Made by a program: the position numbers and the translations under genes
Shown here: piece after piece, positions 9,090 through 19,028 of the stretch
Numbering within the stretch: position 1 is the stretch's first letter
Layout: each line of letters begins with the position of its first letter
Origin: Welwitschia mirabilis
Lineage: Eukaryota > Gnetophyta > Gnetopsida > Welwitschiales
Length of the DNA stretch: 30,424 bases
Assembly: GCA_051453625.1 (NCBI GenBank)
Contig: JBOZIK010000001.1
Span: 25,517,290 to 25,547,713 of the forward strand
Reading direction: 5' to 3'
The notes under the pieces: model-generated
Told to the model about the DNA's origin: nothing
The model's database searches: none
The model's input: the letters and a program-made list of their open reading frames with translations, nothing else

Positions 9090-11620
9090 GGAGGATGAGA
9101 GTTTATAGAGTTTTAGGTTCCAGATTTTTTCAAATTCTTAGTACTACATCATTGATGGAATAGAAAAGGTAGTCCCAATAGAGTTTAGCTTGTCTAATAA
9201 TAAGGAATAAGAGGTATGTTACGATTGAAATTATCAATACCCAAAGTAATTTTTCTACATGAAAATCTCTCATTAATTAATAGACTCTTTTTTTGCACTT
9301 TGCTACTTTTCTTCTCATGAATCTATTATGTATAAGGAGCCATCCGTGTCTAAAGATCACTCATTTTAATACTTGGAGGCTAACATTGTAAAGTTTTTTT
9401 GTAAAAGAACATGTTATAATTCATGGTAATTTTAATGTGAGAATAGGTATCAATTAGGTAGATTTATTAGATTAGCAATATAGTAATGGTTGCTTGAGAA
9501 ATGAAACTGAATATGGGATAACAATTGCCCACATGATACTAGAGTATTAATTTTCTTGTTTTAAATGGAATGATGTATTTTTCAAATTCGAAAATATGTA
9601 CCTTTAAAGGACATCATGATGACTTGTATATTAATCTTTGTTTGGCTCTTCCTAAGTGTACAAAATGTATATAGAGTTTTCAAATTAGAGAGACATTAGC
9701 GAAATCTCCACATCATTTCTTTGAATTTCAAATCCAAGTAAGCTTGTTTCATGAGAAAAGGGGTGCTTATTAAATCTGAAAGTAATTTATCAAAGTTTCA
9801 CAGCAGAGTGTGAAAAAGTTGCCCCTAAAAAAAAAAAAGGGAAAAAGGAGGCAAGCATAGCTACAAAATGAACACATTAGTTTGCCTTTTTAAGATACAA
9901 CATATTATATTAATAAAGCAACGGTTTGATATTGAATGCAAGAATGCTAGAGTACCTATTAATGAGGTACCATCATTCAACAAAAAATATGATAAGACAG
10001 AGGCCTATAAAAGATTAACTATAATTAAGAAGAGAGCCTTCATTGTAATTCAATAAAAACAATTTATATATATGATCATAATAGGACCAAGGAATTTTTG
10101 AAAGTTTTTTATTTACAAAAGATTAGAAGAATGAAGTTTTTCCTTTACAAAGATTCAAGATTTTTAAAGCAAACTATTTGTATATGAAGAAAATTCAATA
10201 TACACCTTTGTTGTACCTATTTAATTAAATATTGAGGAGGTTAATAAAGAAATTAAGTAGCTAGCTTCAAGTAGAGTGATAGATGCAGATGAACTCTATG
10301 CAAAACCCCTAAAAAGTGGAGGAAATACTACTTTTATAAGAATTTAGAAATTACTTAGTAAAGATTTACGTGAAGGCTTAAACAAAAGATGAAAAACTAA
10401 GAAGGCTATGATGCTTTTTAAAAAGGGGAGAAAATAAACTTGAATGACTATGAACTTGTTTTTAACAGTAACATGTTTGCTAAATTGTTGGGCATCATTT
10501 TAAAAAAAGGCTTAGCACATGAGTAGATGATAATATGATAAGAACTATGTCACAAGCATGATTTCAACAAAAATCGCTCCACCATTAAGTGGTTGGTTAC
10601 TTTTAGTTATTGTATTAATTCTACTAAGGGACCTAAGAGAAAAAAAAATTCATTGTCCTTGTGGATTTTTCTAAAGCATAGGACTCTATTCCAAGAAGTA
10701 AACTTTAGCAATTGTTGTGAAGCTTGGCATTCCTCCTAACTTGATTGTAGTAACTTAGAGATTGTATGAAAAGGTTACTATTGGAATCAAAGAAAATAAG
10801 TTAGAGAATTTTGTGTAGCTTCATAGTGAAATCGGAGCAAAGTAGGTTGTCCTACTTCTCATACTTTATTTGGCATTTGCCATGCAACATCAATTCAAAT
10901 TAGGTATTTTAGTGTTAATATCCTCCTCTTTGCTAATGATGCAACTTTCACATCTAAACCAAAGGTAGCTATGCAACAAATGCTATATGTATTGGATGAT
11001 TTTTTGTATAACCAATGGTATGATAAATGATGGTAAAACCAGGATTCCACATTATGTTATAAGAAACATTGATTATGAGTACAAACTTTACAATAGACCA
11101 ATTGAAATAATTACTTTTCATTAATATTTAGGTCTCCATTACTCCCACAATTACCAGTGGCACAAATGTCTATGAAAGAATTGTAGGAGGTAAAAATGCT
11201 TTGTATAGGCTACTAAATAAATTCAAAAATGTAGGGATTTGGGGATGGACACCTTGAATCCATTAGAGTCTGTCCTTTTGAGTTTTCAACATCTATGGGC
11301 ACTGGTTGTTTTAGAAGTGTGTGAGACCTAAACTATTATGAGTTGTGTTCTTCAAGTTTTCACAACCTATGCAATCACAAAGGAGCAAATTATAGTCGGG
11401 ATATATAACAAATGATACCTTAGCTATCTAGCTTGATAAAATGTTCCTTTATGAAGGTTAGGGAGATTTATTTTACCATCCAAAACATAAGATATTACCA
11501 TTTGACTAAGAGCTTCCCCAAGAAGTCATCCATCCTTATATTGCTCTAGCGTGGTTGTGCTTAAATGTGGAGTTCTTGCTAGTCCACTACCATTGTCGTC
11601 ATGGGTATAGTTATGCCAAA
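9090..11620 (+). pseudogene. LINE ORF2 remnant: endonuclease and reverse transcriptase
   Basis: At 9422-9463 the frame reads HGNFNVRIG, the endonuclease GDFN motif with the Asp changed to Asn. An open linker at 9868-10056 holds YKRLTIIKKRAF. Next come an IKxLASSRVIDADELYA-like block (about 10240-10300), LFKKG (about 10415), a GF.KNRST-type block (about 10560) and palm motif A, VDFSKA.DSIPR (10661-10700, one stop). GCPTSHTLFG is at 10845-10874, followed in frame by ILLFANDA at 10920-10943, where the catalytic ADD has become AND. YLGLHYSHNYQWHK at 11124 is the conserved block after the palm. Loss of both acidic residues and multiple frameshifts make it dead. Confidence 0.8.
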
Positions 11621-13900
11621 TATATCATACTTTTTTGAGGTTTTTCTTTTTTTTCAACTTAAACCTTACCTTGAGAACCTTAAATTTCACCTATAGAAAC
11701 TTTGTCGATGATTGTGGGTAAAAAGTGTGTTTGGATTTCTCTTGAGCTTCTCAACCTCGAGTTTTCGTCAATTCACTAGCTTTCTTGGTAGTTAATCCTA
11801 GATATCATGCCAACTATCCTTTTGAGACCATATTATCTATAGGTCATATTAGTTAATCCAATTAATGAAAAGTTGAAAGAAAATAGAACTATTAAAAAGC
11901 AAGTGCAAGTCTTTATTACTCCCATAAAAATGCCTCTATTATAAGAAGCATCACTGATAAATGGTTGCAAATGATGCAAGAACGCATTGCAAATAATCGT
12001 AAAATAACTGTAAAAAATACATGCCATAAGGTAAAACTTTGTAGACCTAAAGGGGTGCTTTAATGCATTACATTAACACATCCGCATCATCATTTTTATT
12101 TCAATAGCACATTACATTAATTTGACCTCATTTGCCATACATGTTTATCATGTGGTCTTATATGATTACAATTGACTCCGAGATCTTCGATGCTACCTCT
12201 TTCTTAAGGTTGTTTAAGGTGGAGACCCAATCGTTACCAATCAAGATTGATCTCTTCATGTTTGAACAAATAAGAAAAGGGGATTTTACAATAGCCATAT
12301 CAAAACCACTAGAACTAATAGGAACTCATGATTAAAGATAGACCGAAATAAAGCAACTCACAAGAAACTTTGCAAGGACTTCTATAAATGCTCCAAATTT
12401 CAAAGGAACATAAGCTGTCATGAGCTTTGGAATTGCAAGGACTCTTCAAGACTCCCAAAGTAAGGTAGAACCATTTTTTGGAACCTATGATTTTATTTTT
12501 ATATGGTTACCAAAAGTAAGGTAGAACCATTTTTGGGAACCTATGATTTAATTTTTATATGGTTTTCCATTGTTGTTAATGGTGCATATGCATGCCTTTT
12601 ATTTGCATCACTTTAAATTTAATTTTACGGCTTATGAAATTTTCAATTTTTAGTTTTACATTACTTTGTTTCTTGATTAGGGGATGTGGGAATTCTTTAT
12701 GGAATTGCTCATGGGTTAGAGACGACTTCTAGATTTTGGAAAGAAGAATGTGTTTTATTAGAGAGAGAGTTTCAAGTACAATATGGGAGTCTCACATAGG
12801 AATGTGCTCCTAAAAGAAAATAACAAAGCTTTTCAAAATGTTTAAGGTTCAAACCTAACCATCTTATTTGATAGTTTCATGAGAAGAAACCATAAGGAGA
12901 ATTGAAAGTCTTCTTGTTCAACCTTCTTTCCAACTCTCTGTGGATCTTCTCAGTTATGCCTGAATTTCATGATGGCCCCTAGTAAATATTTTATATGGTT
13001 GTCACAATTCTTCCATTCTTTATATGCGATGTTGAGCTTCATGAATTTTCTCTAAATTTTCCATAAGATCTCAAAGTTGGAGCTTGTGACTTCTTCAAGA
13101 ATGATTTTCATCAAGGAGTTGTTAGGATGTGATGGCAACATTTTCTAGTCCCTTTCCTAGAGCATTTCTTACTTTTGTGCATGTTCTTGCATCAGGCAAA
13201 CATCATTAGTTTGTTAACAATATCTTTTATTGAATTATAGTGCCACACTTCTCCATTCCTTATTTCACTGTGTCAATTTGTACTTGCTAATGAGAATTTG
13301 GTGTTGCACATTTTCCTACTTTTCTCCTTTAATAGTTTATTCCTTAGTTTTGCCAATTCTTTCCATTAGGAATCATGTTTCTTCTTTTCCATGTGTTTTC
13401 TCTTCCAGATTTAATGTTGTAACTTCGTATCTTATTTCCCCTTTCTTTTACCATTTTTATTTCCCTTTTTCTTTTTGTCTTTTCAATTATAATTACAAGC
13501 CTATCTTTCCACTTGTGTGCTTGAATACCATGTTGGCTTTAATGCCATGTTATCTTTAAAGTAAGCCACTTACTAGATCAATGAATTTTAGTTAAACAAG
13601 ATCTTTTATTGTAACCATATTAACCTGTTTACTATATCGTTCCATGTAAATTAAGAATGTAAATTAGGAATGTCTATGAAACTTAAGTTTATGAAATGAT
13701 AATGTAATAATATTTGACAAATTATATATAGATGGAATAGTCTATGCCTTGACATTTTCTCTTGAATGTGTTATTATGATCTTCCACTAATTCTCCTTGC
13801 TATATGATGGGAATAGGTACGGGGAAAAATTGTTTCTCAATAATAAGAAGCCAATTATAAAGTGGTGATTAGAGTGATTTATTAGTCACAAAATCGTTTT
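11621..13900. other. AT-rich stretch without supported genes
   Basis: Short open frames at 12132-12335 (+), 11833-12027 (-) and 13230-13559 (+) have no recognisable domain. The last is a T-rich strand whose translation is hydrophobic simply by composition. The only structure noted is the 55-bp tandem duplication near 12456-12564. Confidence 0.45.
12456..12564. repeat. Tandem duplication, ~55-bp unit, two copies
   Basis: The phrase AAAGTAAGGTAGAACCATTT and the following GGAACCTATGATTT and TTTTTATATGGTT occur twice back to back, with copies starting at about 12456 and 12511. The copies differ by a few bases and one-base indels. High identity means the duplication is younger than most repeats in this window. 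Confidence 0.85.
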
Positions 13901-14250
13901 ATTATGACAATCACAATAAATTTGCATCACCATAATTTGTTTTGCACCATGATCTTTGGTAAAATGTTAAAATTGTCAAAATAACAATTATTGTCATGTA
14001 TATAGATAGCATTAAAACTTAGCACTGACATAAGTTATATTGCTATATTGTTAATATTGCTAGAAAAATAACTAAGAATGCATGAGACATTAAAAATTTG
14101 AGAAAGAAAGAATCCTTGGAATTAATATATATACATGTATATAGCGTGAATCATCATGGTTTTTGGACTCATAACTTACTATTCTGTAATACTTTCTTTA
14201 GTATTGTAGCATATGTATTATATATTGCATGTAAGATTATCTTCTAACCA
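13901..14250 (-). repeat. Start of a copia 3' LTR
   Basis: On the minus strand the sequence right after a purine tract (AAGGGGGG) reads TGGTTAGAAGATAATC. Many plant copia LTRs begin TGTTAGAAGATAAT just after such a tract. The RNase H and reverse transcriptase remnants lie immediately upstream in minus-strand sense. The far end of the LTR is not defined; 13901 is arbitrary. Confidence 0.5.
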
Positions 14251-14258
14251 CCCCCCTT
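14251..14258 (-). promoter_or_regulatory. Polypurine tract of the minus-strand copia element
   Basis: The minus strand reads AAGGGGGG immediately before the candidate LTR start. This tract would have primed plus-strand DNA synthesis. Its position between the RNase H remnant and the TG of the LTR is canonical. Confidence 0.65.
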
Positions 14259-15313
14259 AATCTTATATGATACACTTCTGGAACTTTACATGTATAAGAG
14301 GCTTGGTAGGTGCATTTTTAATATTTTTATCAATCTTTATGTACTAGATATTCACAAACATCTTCCTTCGTGACATGTAGCTTCTTATTTATATGCTTTG
14401 TCTTTTCACTACGGACAAGATTCTTCAATCATGTGATTGTCACAATACACCAGTTACTAGTATCTTAACTTCAATTTTTATATCTCGTAGTAGATATTTC
14501 AATCAAATGTCTTTTGCGATTATGTAATTCAGCACATGCATCTCATCCCCATAGAGAAATGTGAGAGTTGACTTGCCTAGCTTTTTTCATAAGAGTGTTT
14601 TCCTAAGGAATACCCCATAATTTGTATGAGAACTTCTTATAGGATTGTCACCATCTTTGCATCTATGTATGCCACTAAATTTTTATAATCCTTTTGAGTG
14701 ATAATTCTAACGATCTGGTTCTAGCAAGATATCGTAAAACTTAACATACTGCTCTCATCTAATCTATGCAAGGCTGACATAGAGAAGCATAACACATTCA
14801 AGACATACTCAAATGTCTAATCCCATATTATATAAATATTATAGCTTTTGAAAGATTGTTAAATATGGAATTCCTCACCTTGCAAAGAAAACAAATCCAG
14901 ACCTGACTTATTAAGGAATGCCATTTATAAATGGGTTGTGAAAGAGAAATCATTATCATAGATTTCATCTAAAAATTTAGATCGTATTACTTGTACAGCC
15001 TCATTTATCATATGAGTAAGTTCATTCTCAATTAATAATATTCAAGACTGGTGTCTGATGACCCAAACATGTAACTGAGTTGTTTTCCAAATGTTCTAAT
15101 ACAAGGCGTGCTGCACCCAGTTAGCAACATGTCTCCAATATGAAAAGCAACAAAGTAATTCCAATCTAGTATGTGTAATCTTAACCAGAAAATTTGCATC
15201 ATATGTAACCATTTGGAATTTCCTTGTTCATAAGAAAATAGTCTATCACCTAATAATGCGTGATAATAGCAGTAATCATCTTCTATATGTGAGGTTGGCC
15301 ATAAGCAAACCAC
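14259..15313 (-). pseudogene. Degenerate Ty1/copia reverse transcriptase and RNase H
   Basis: In minus-strand order, 15313-15032 holds HIEDDYCYYHALLGDRLF and then FHIGDMLLTG, which align with the copia D.CVY block and the YVDDMLLTG active site. The catalytic YVDD has become HIGD. Further along come VLRYLARTRSLEL (copia ILRYLKGT block), VAYIDAK and MGYSLGKHSYEKS (copia GY.DADWAG and SGY.F..G...SW.SK), LNYIIAKDI.LKYLLRDI (AEY.A...A.KE..WL..LL) and EKTKHINKKLHV (the H.RTKHI block). Each match is weak, but the order and spacing are right. The element is old, shifted in frame and inactive. Gag and integrase were not found to the right. Confidence 0.65.
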
Positions 15314-16109
15314 TTTGTCAAATTAGCTAGAGTTGTTTTTGTTCTAGGATTTTCAGGCCTCGTGAAACACTGATTTCTCAGACCTGGAGTCATGCAGTGC
15401 ACAGGAACCCATAAACTAAAAGATGTACACAATAATCCTCCAGGCCTTGTGATTGTATGTTACATCACAGCAAGTCCTAGTTGCAACTATAAATACATGG
15501 GTAGAAATAGAAGCTCTCATTAGAAGCTTGATGGAATTGAAAAACCATTATTATCATATTCACCCTTACCCTTTTGAGTGCTTGTTTACCCTTTCAAGTA
15601 TTTGTTTCTCAAGAACCTAAATATATGTTAAGGCAAAAAGAAGGAATTTAAAAGGTATCCAACTAAATCCTTCTGACAATTTTGGGGGCATGTATATCTG
15701 GTGATTGGTGCTTCCTAGATGTAGAAATGCAAATGTTGCTGATGGCTAATAAGCAATCACACCAAAAGTCATAGAGAAAGGATAGAGCAGAGCATTTATT
15801 TGTATATTGAAAACAAGAAATAAAGGCCCATTCACATAATAAGGGATTTATTATCTATTTCTCCTAAATAATCATATTATTGTTTTAAAATGTGTTTGCA
15901 GACCTCTATCTCATGAATTACCTTGAATTTAAAAACCAGTTCCAAAATCATTCCCAGAACAATACTGACTAAAGTAATGCACCCAATCATGCAATTAATC
16001 AGTAAAGGATTGAATACACTTTTGAGTCCACTCGCTTGAAGCAGTATTGACAACTATGTATTGGCAGCAAAAAATGAAAATATGCCTTCCCCTTCTAGTT
16101 TCCCTATAC
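15314..16109. other. Non-coding stretch with a plus-strand TATA-like box
   Basis: No coding segment was recognised. CTATAAATACATGG at about 15487 is a good plus-strand TATA element, followed by a CT-rich region (about 15565-15610). It might belong to a solo LTR or a lost promoter; no primer-binding site or ORF follows it, so no assignment is made. Confidence 0.35.
15488..15495 (+). promoter_or_regulatory. Isolated TATA-like element
   Basis: TATAAATA matches the plant core promoter consensus and is followed by a pyrimidine-rich stretch. No supported plus-strand gene lies downstream within 1.5 kb, so it may be a relic of an LTR or a chance match in AT-rich DNA. Confidence 0.25.
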
Positions 16110-16415
16110 TCAAGTTGATAGAAGAGAATGCACAGAAGCTACAAAAATGGCAATTACAGACACAAACGCAGATGACAATGTAAAAAAAGTAACAAGATGT
16201 GTATGAAATGGATTTCCAGATGGTATTCTCCATCTAAGGGCATCAAGTTTCATGGAAGCACTTGTAGACCATACAACTGGTAAGGTTGTATAGTTATGCT
16301 TATCCTGCATATTTTTCTGACTTGTTCTAGTTCTATTCATGCTCTTATGTCCACAACGGATGAAAACATGAGGAACGGAAATATCTGTGAATATGTACCC
16401 TTTTGAGCTCAAAGC
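16110..16415 (-). CDS. Orphan exon-like ORF with C-terminal hydrophobic segment
   Basis: On the minus strand, a pyrimidine-rich tract ending in TTGGCAG (a splice-acceptor-like site at 16416-16422) is followed by about 100 open codons to a stop at 16110. The product starts ALSSKGYIFTDISVPHVF, continues through a basic polar part (CGHKSMNRTRTSQKNMQDKH) and VWSTSASMKLDALRWRIP, and ends with a segment of about 20 hydrophobic residues that could span a membrane. It has near-normal amino-acid composition, unlike most frames here. A possible upstream exon ends at a GTAAGT donor near 16867, and the phases would agree. I do not recognise the protein. It may be the terminal exon of a host gene, a gene fragment carried by a transposon, or chance. 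Confidence 0.3.
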   Translation of the reverse strand, partial: ALSSKGYIFTDISVPHVFIRCGHKSMNRTRTSQKNMQDKHNYTTLPVVWSTSASMKLDALRWRIPSGNPFHTHLVTFFTLSSAFVSVIAIFVASVHSLLST

Positions 16416-16422
16416 CTGCCAA

Positions 16423-17114
16423 GACAGATATAGTGATATTTCAGACAAAAATATAAAATTTCAAAAAATAATCATGAACAGATTTTCAGTTTCATATGTT
16501 TCCTTTGGAAGAATTTATTTTGTATCCCAAAAATCATTTTGAGCCATGTAGACGAAAAATCCACATTATAGTCCAATGAATGTGAGTGATTGACTGGTAA
16601 TTTCAACAAAACTTTTACACATGCATCTCGGCATAAATACCTTAATCATCTTTATGTTCACTGTTGTTTAAATTTTCATTGTTTAATTTCTAGAGACCTA
16701 AAATATCCAAGTCTGATGGAGCAAATGTTAACCATGTAGATCAAAACCCACAAAATATGTATTCATGTGATATAGCTGGCTTTAGATGATCATAATGGAA
16801 AACGAGAGAATTTTGATGATGATGAACAAAAACTCTTGCACAAGGACATATTTGAAGCATCTAGAACTTACAGGGACATGTTGCTTTGATGTAGAGATTT
16901 TGAGATGAAAGTCATCAGCCATTAGGCAAAGCCACTATGCTTTATGACAACTCCTAACGAATGTATAGCACTTAGCATTCATTTGACAGTGCTAAAAATG
17001 TACTAGTAGCCATATTAAGACGTCCTGTTCTCTTGTTTTGTATTTGTGGTTTGAATTCGATCGTAAATAATACTTATCAGCTGTCCTTAAAATCATAGAG
17101 ATCAACATTTTTAC
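16423..17114. other. Non-coding stretch
   Basis: No domain is recognisable. A minus-strand CCCTGTAAGTTC near 16862-16873 is a good splice-donor match and could pair with the acceptor at 16416, giving an intron of about 450 bases. Only the sequence signal supports this. Confidence 0.3.
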
Positions 17115-17371
17115 TAGTCGCTAATGCTCTCAGATAGAACTATCTAGATTCTCCTATAAAATACAACAGTTTAAACTTTAAAGCATCTGAAACTAGTCGA
17201 AGTTTAAAGATGTGCTGAGACTCTGTTTTCCTAGGAATTCTATAGCCGCTAACACTCTCAGATAGAACTAATCTAGATTCTCCAATAAAATACAGCCATT
17301 TAAAGCATCTGAAACAAGTCAAAGTTTAAAGATGTGCTGGGACTTTGAAACATTTTCCTAGGAATTCTATA
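17115..17371. repeat. Tandem duplication, ~128-bp unit, two copies
   Basis: Copy 1 is 17115-17242 and copy 2 is 17243-17371. Both run from TAG(T/C)CGCTAA through CTCAGATAGAACTA, ATCTAGATTCTCC, AAAGCATCTGAAAC and AAGTTTAAAGATGTGCTG to TTTTCCTAGGAATTCTATA. Identity is about 85-90% by eye with several small indels. The minus-strand open frame across it repeats its own sequence (LYFIGESR twice) and is explained by the duplication. Confidence 0.9.
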
Positions 17372-17683
17372 TGTTATGAACATAACTGTACATCCCTCCT
17401 CCGTCATGTTTCATGTGGATTTCTTTTGACATGAAAAGATCCCCTGGAAGTTTGTTGTGTCTATCACAAAGATTATTGCTTAATGTTTTCCTTCAGAGTG
17501 TTCTCTTGGATCATGATCCCTGTTGTTACTCAACACCACTCACATAAAAGGGAGGATCACACTAAGCTTTTCTGATATCAATTTTTTTATTAGTTTGTTT
17601 TCAGTTTCAACAAAGTAGATGTTTTGAGACAGTACATAGAAATGATGTAGTAAGAAAATTTTATTTACTAATTTTTGAGAATT

Positions 17684-17691
17684 GCAAGAAT
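17684..17691. repeat. Left 8-bp target-site duplication (GCAAGAAT)
   Basis: Exact match to 18178-18185. The identity does not extend beyond eight bases on either side, as a true target-site duplication requires. Confidence 0.85.
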
Positions 17692-18177
17692 CAAAGTTGT
17701 GAAATGCAGATCTGAATTGCAATCTCCCAATTGGTTTTGCGTCATGATCCCCTCTGGATCTTGATTCAGAGGCTCTAGATTGCAATCCAAAGTGATCCAC
17801 TCCACAGTGATCTGAAGCGATCCACAATGATATGAAAAGATCTGCAGAGATCCGAAGAGATTTGCAAAGATCCAGGGAGACCTACAAAGATCTAGAGAAG
17901 TTCGCTACTCTTAAGGTTCAAACCTAACATACATGGACTATTCTGAACATTCTCAAGTAGGTGTAGAGTTAATGAGAAGTAGGAAAACATTTTAAAAGTT
18001 CTAATTTTTTTATTTCAATTAAGATTACATTGATTTCGTTAAGTTTTAAATTCAGCTAAAGGTTTTTCCATCTTTGCAATCCACAATGATCTACATAATG
18101 CACCAAAGTGATCTCGTGATCTAGTATCTCTAAATCAAAAAAAAGGTTCACCATCTGATCTGCATTTCATAACTATG
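17692..18177. mobile_element. Non-autonomous hAT-like DNA transposon (MITE-like), complete
   Basis: The element is 486 bp. Its 21-bp ends, 17692-17712 and 18157-18177, are inverted repeats with 19 of 21 matches; the outer bases are CA...TG and the shared core is TGAAATGCAGATC. It is flanked by a perfect 8-bp direct repeat, GCAAGAAT. An 8-bp duplication with ends starting CA is the signature of the hAT superfamily. There is no transposase, so it would have depended on an autonomous relative. The interior is full of GATC-containing words, including a 10-bp-period array, similar to the subterminal binding-site repeats that hAT transposases use. The open frame on the minus strand (17540-17827) crosses the element border and is not a gene. 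Confidence 0.85.
17801..17900. repeat. 10-bp-period degenerate array of GATC words
   Basis: Ten consecutive decamers share the same phase: TCCACAGTGA, TCTGAAGCGA, TCCACAATGA, TATGAAAAGA, TCTGCAGAGA, TCCGAAGAGA and so on to TCTAGAGAAG. Each decamer boundary forms a GATC- or GAT-like word. The period is close to one DNA helical turn, so all motifs would face the same side of the helix. The array lies in the left half of the hAT-like element. Confidence 0.8.
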
Positions 18178-18185
18178 GCAAGAAT
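18178..18185. repeat. Right 8-bp target-site duplication (GCAAGAAT)
   Basis: Exact copy of 17684-17691, directly outside the right terminal inverted repeat. Confidence 0.85.
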
Positions 18186-19028
18186 TACATAAGCAACATT
18201 GATACAACGAGAAATCAAACAATGCGAGAATATGAGATGGCGTAAATGAAGCAACAAAAGGAAAGGACCTCTCATCCTTAGGAGGCCTCTCTTAAAAAGA
18301 ACAAGCTAGGTCCTGGAGATTGGCCTAGAGGGTGATCTTGTCATCACTTATAATGGGTAATACCTCGAGTCTAACTATTGTTTTGGGATCAAGGTTGTCC
18401 ACTATTACCATTTTCTGTATTTGACTTATGGCAAGAGAGAAGGGTTCTCAGGTTGTCTTCTTGCTCTCACAAAATACAATATTTCTCCAAGGTTAGCGGT
18501 GTTTGCTCCCACTTGGTGTTTCTCCACATATAATTCGCACCTTCCTCTCAATGTTGATTTTCCATTGCTTCCAACTTTTTTCACAAGTTCATTGGAGCTT
18601 TGGTCAATTTGGTGATTATTTTTGCTTAGTGCTGGGATCTCCATCCTCCTACATGATCTTGAGCAAGGACCTCCATGCATTGGCTACCTGACTGTTAAAG
18701 ATCAACTTCAGCCCAGCAACTAAAAGCAAATATCAAAGATATAATAAAGCCTGAACTTCACTTTTGGCACTTCCATCACACTGATTTCAGGTTGGCCTCC
18801 TCCACGTCTAAAATTTCAGAACCCTCTTACGCAATGACTTCTACAGTTGATTTCTTGCTTCTAGCTAATGTTTGTTCCCAACGTAATTAGAATACATCTA
18901 TGGCATGTGACAAACATTAAAGAAACACAATAATGAGGTTAGCTACTTTATTGGATCCTAAAGCAAATACAATCCCTGGAGTATCATTTTCTCTTGCTCA
19001 CTTGCTACTAACTTTTCCAAGTTTCAAA
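18186..19028. other. Unassigned stretch between DNA element and copia remnant
   Basis: Open frames exist on both strands at 18421-18691 but overlap one another and show no known domain. By position it could hold the integrase region of the minus-strand copia element to the right, but I could not find the H..H, GAG-pre-integrase or DDE blocks. GC content is higher than in the left half of the window. Confidence 0.35.

Larger units (their letters stand above)
8690..11620 (+). mobile_element. Degenerate LINE (non-LTR retrotransposon) with ORF1 and ORF2 remnants
   Basis: Motifs appear in the order of a two-ORF LINE: an ORF1 nucleic-acid-binding C-terminal domain, an apurinic endonuclease motif, the linker, reverse transcriptase palm motifs, and the conserved region after the palm. 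All are on the plus strand, spread over three frames and broken by many stops. The palm motif GCPTSHTLFG at 10845-10874 differs from the RQGDPLSP form typical of angiosperm L1 elements and resembles the KQGCPLSPTLFG form of other LINE clades. The outer limits are approximate; no poly(A) tail or target-site duplication was found. The copy is old and inactive. Confidence 0.8.

Noticed and set aside
13230-13559. 109-codon plus-strand open frame resembling a membrane protein
   Set aside because: Hydrophobicity comes from a T-rich strand; no family resemblance and no promoter or splice context.
17540-17827. 95-codon minus-strand open frame
   Set aside because: It crosses the border of the hAT-like element and its 8-bp duplication, so it cannot be an ancestral gene of either sequence.
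17801-17900. CRISPR-like array
   Set aside because: The 10-bp period has no spacer-repeat structure and lies inside a DNA transposon in a plant-like genome.
18421-18691. Three overlapping open frames on both strands
   Set aside because: They contradict one another and none has a recognisable domain.
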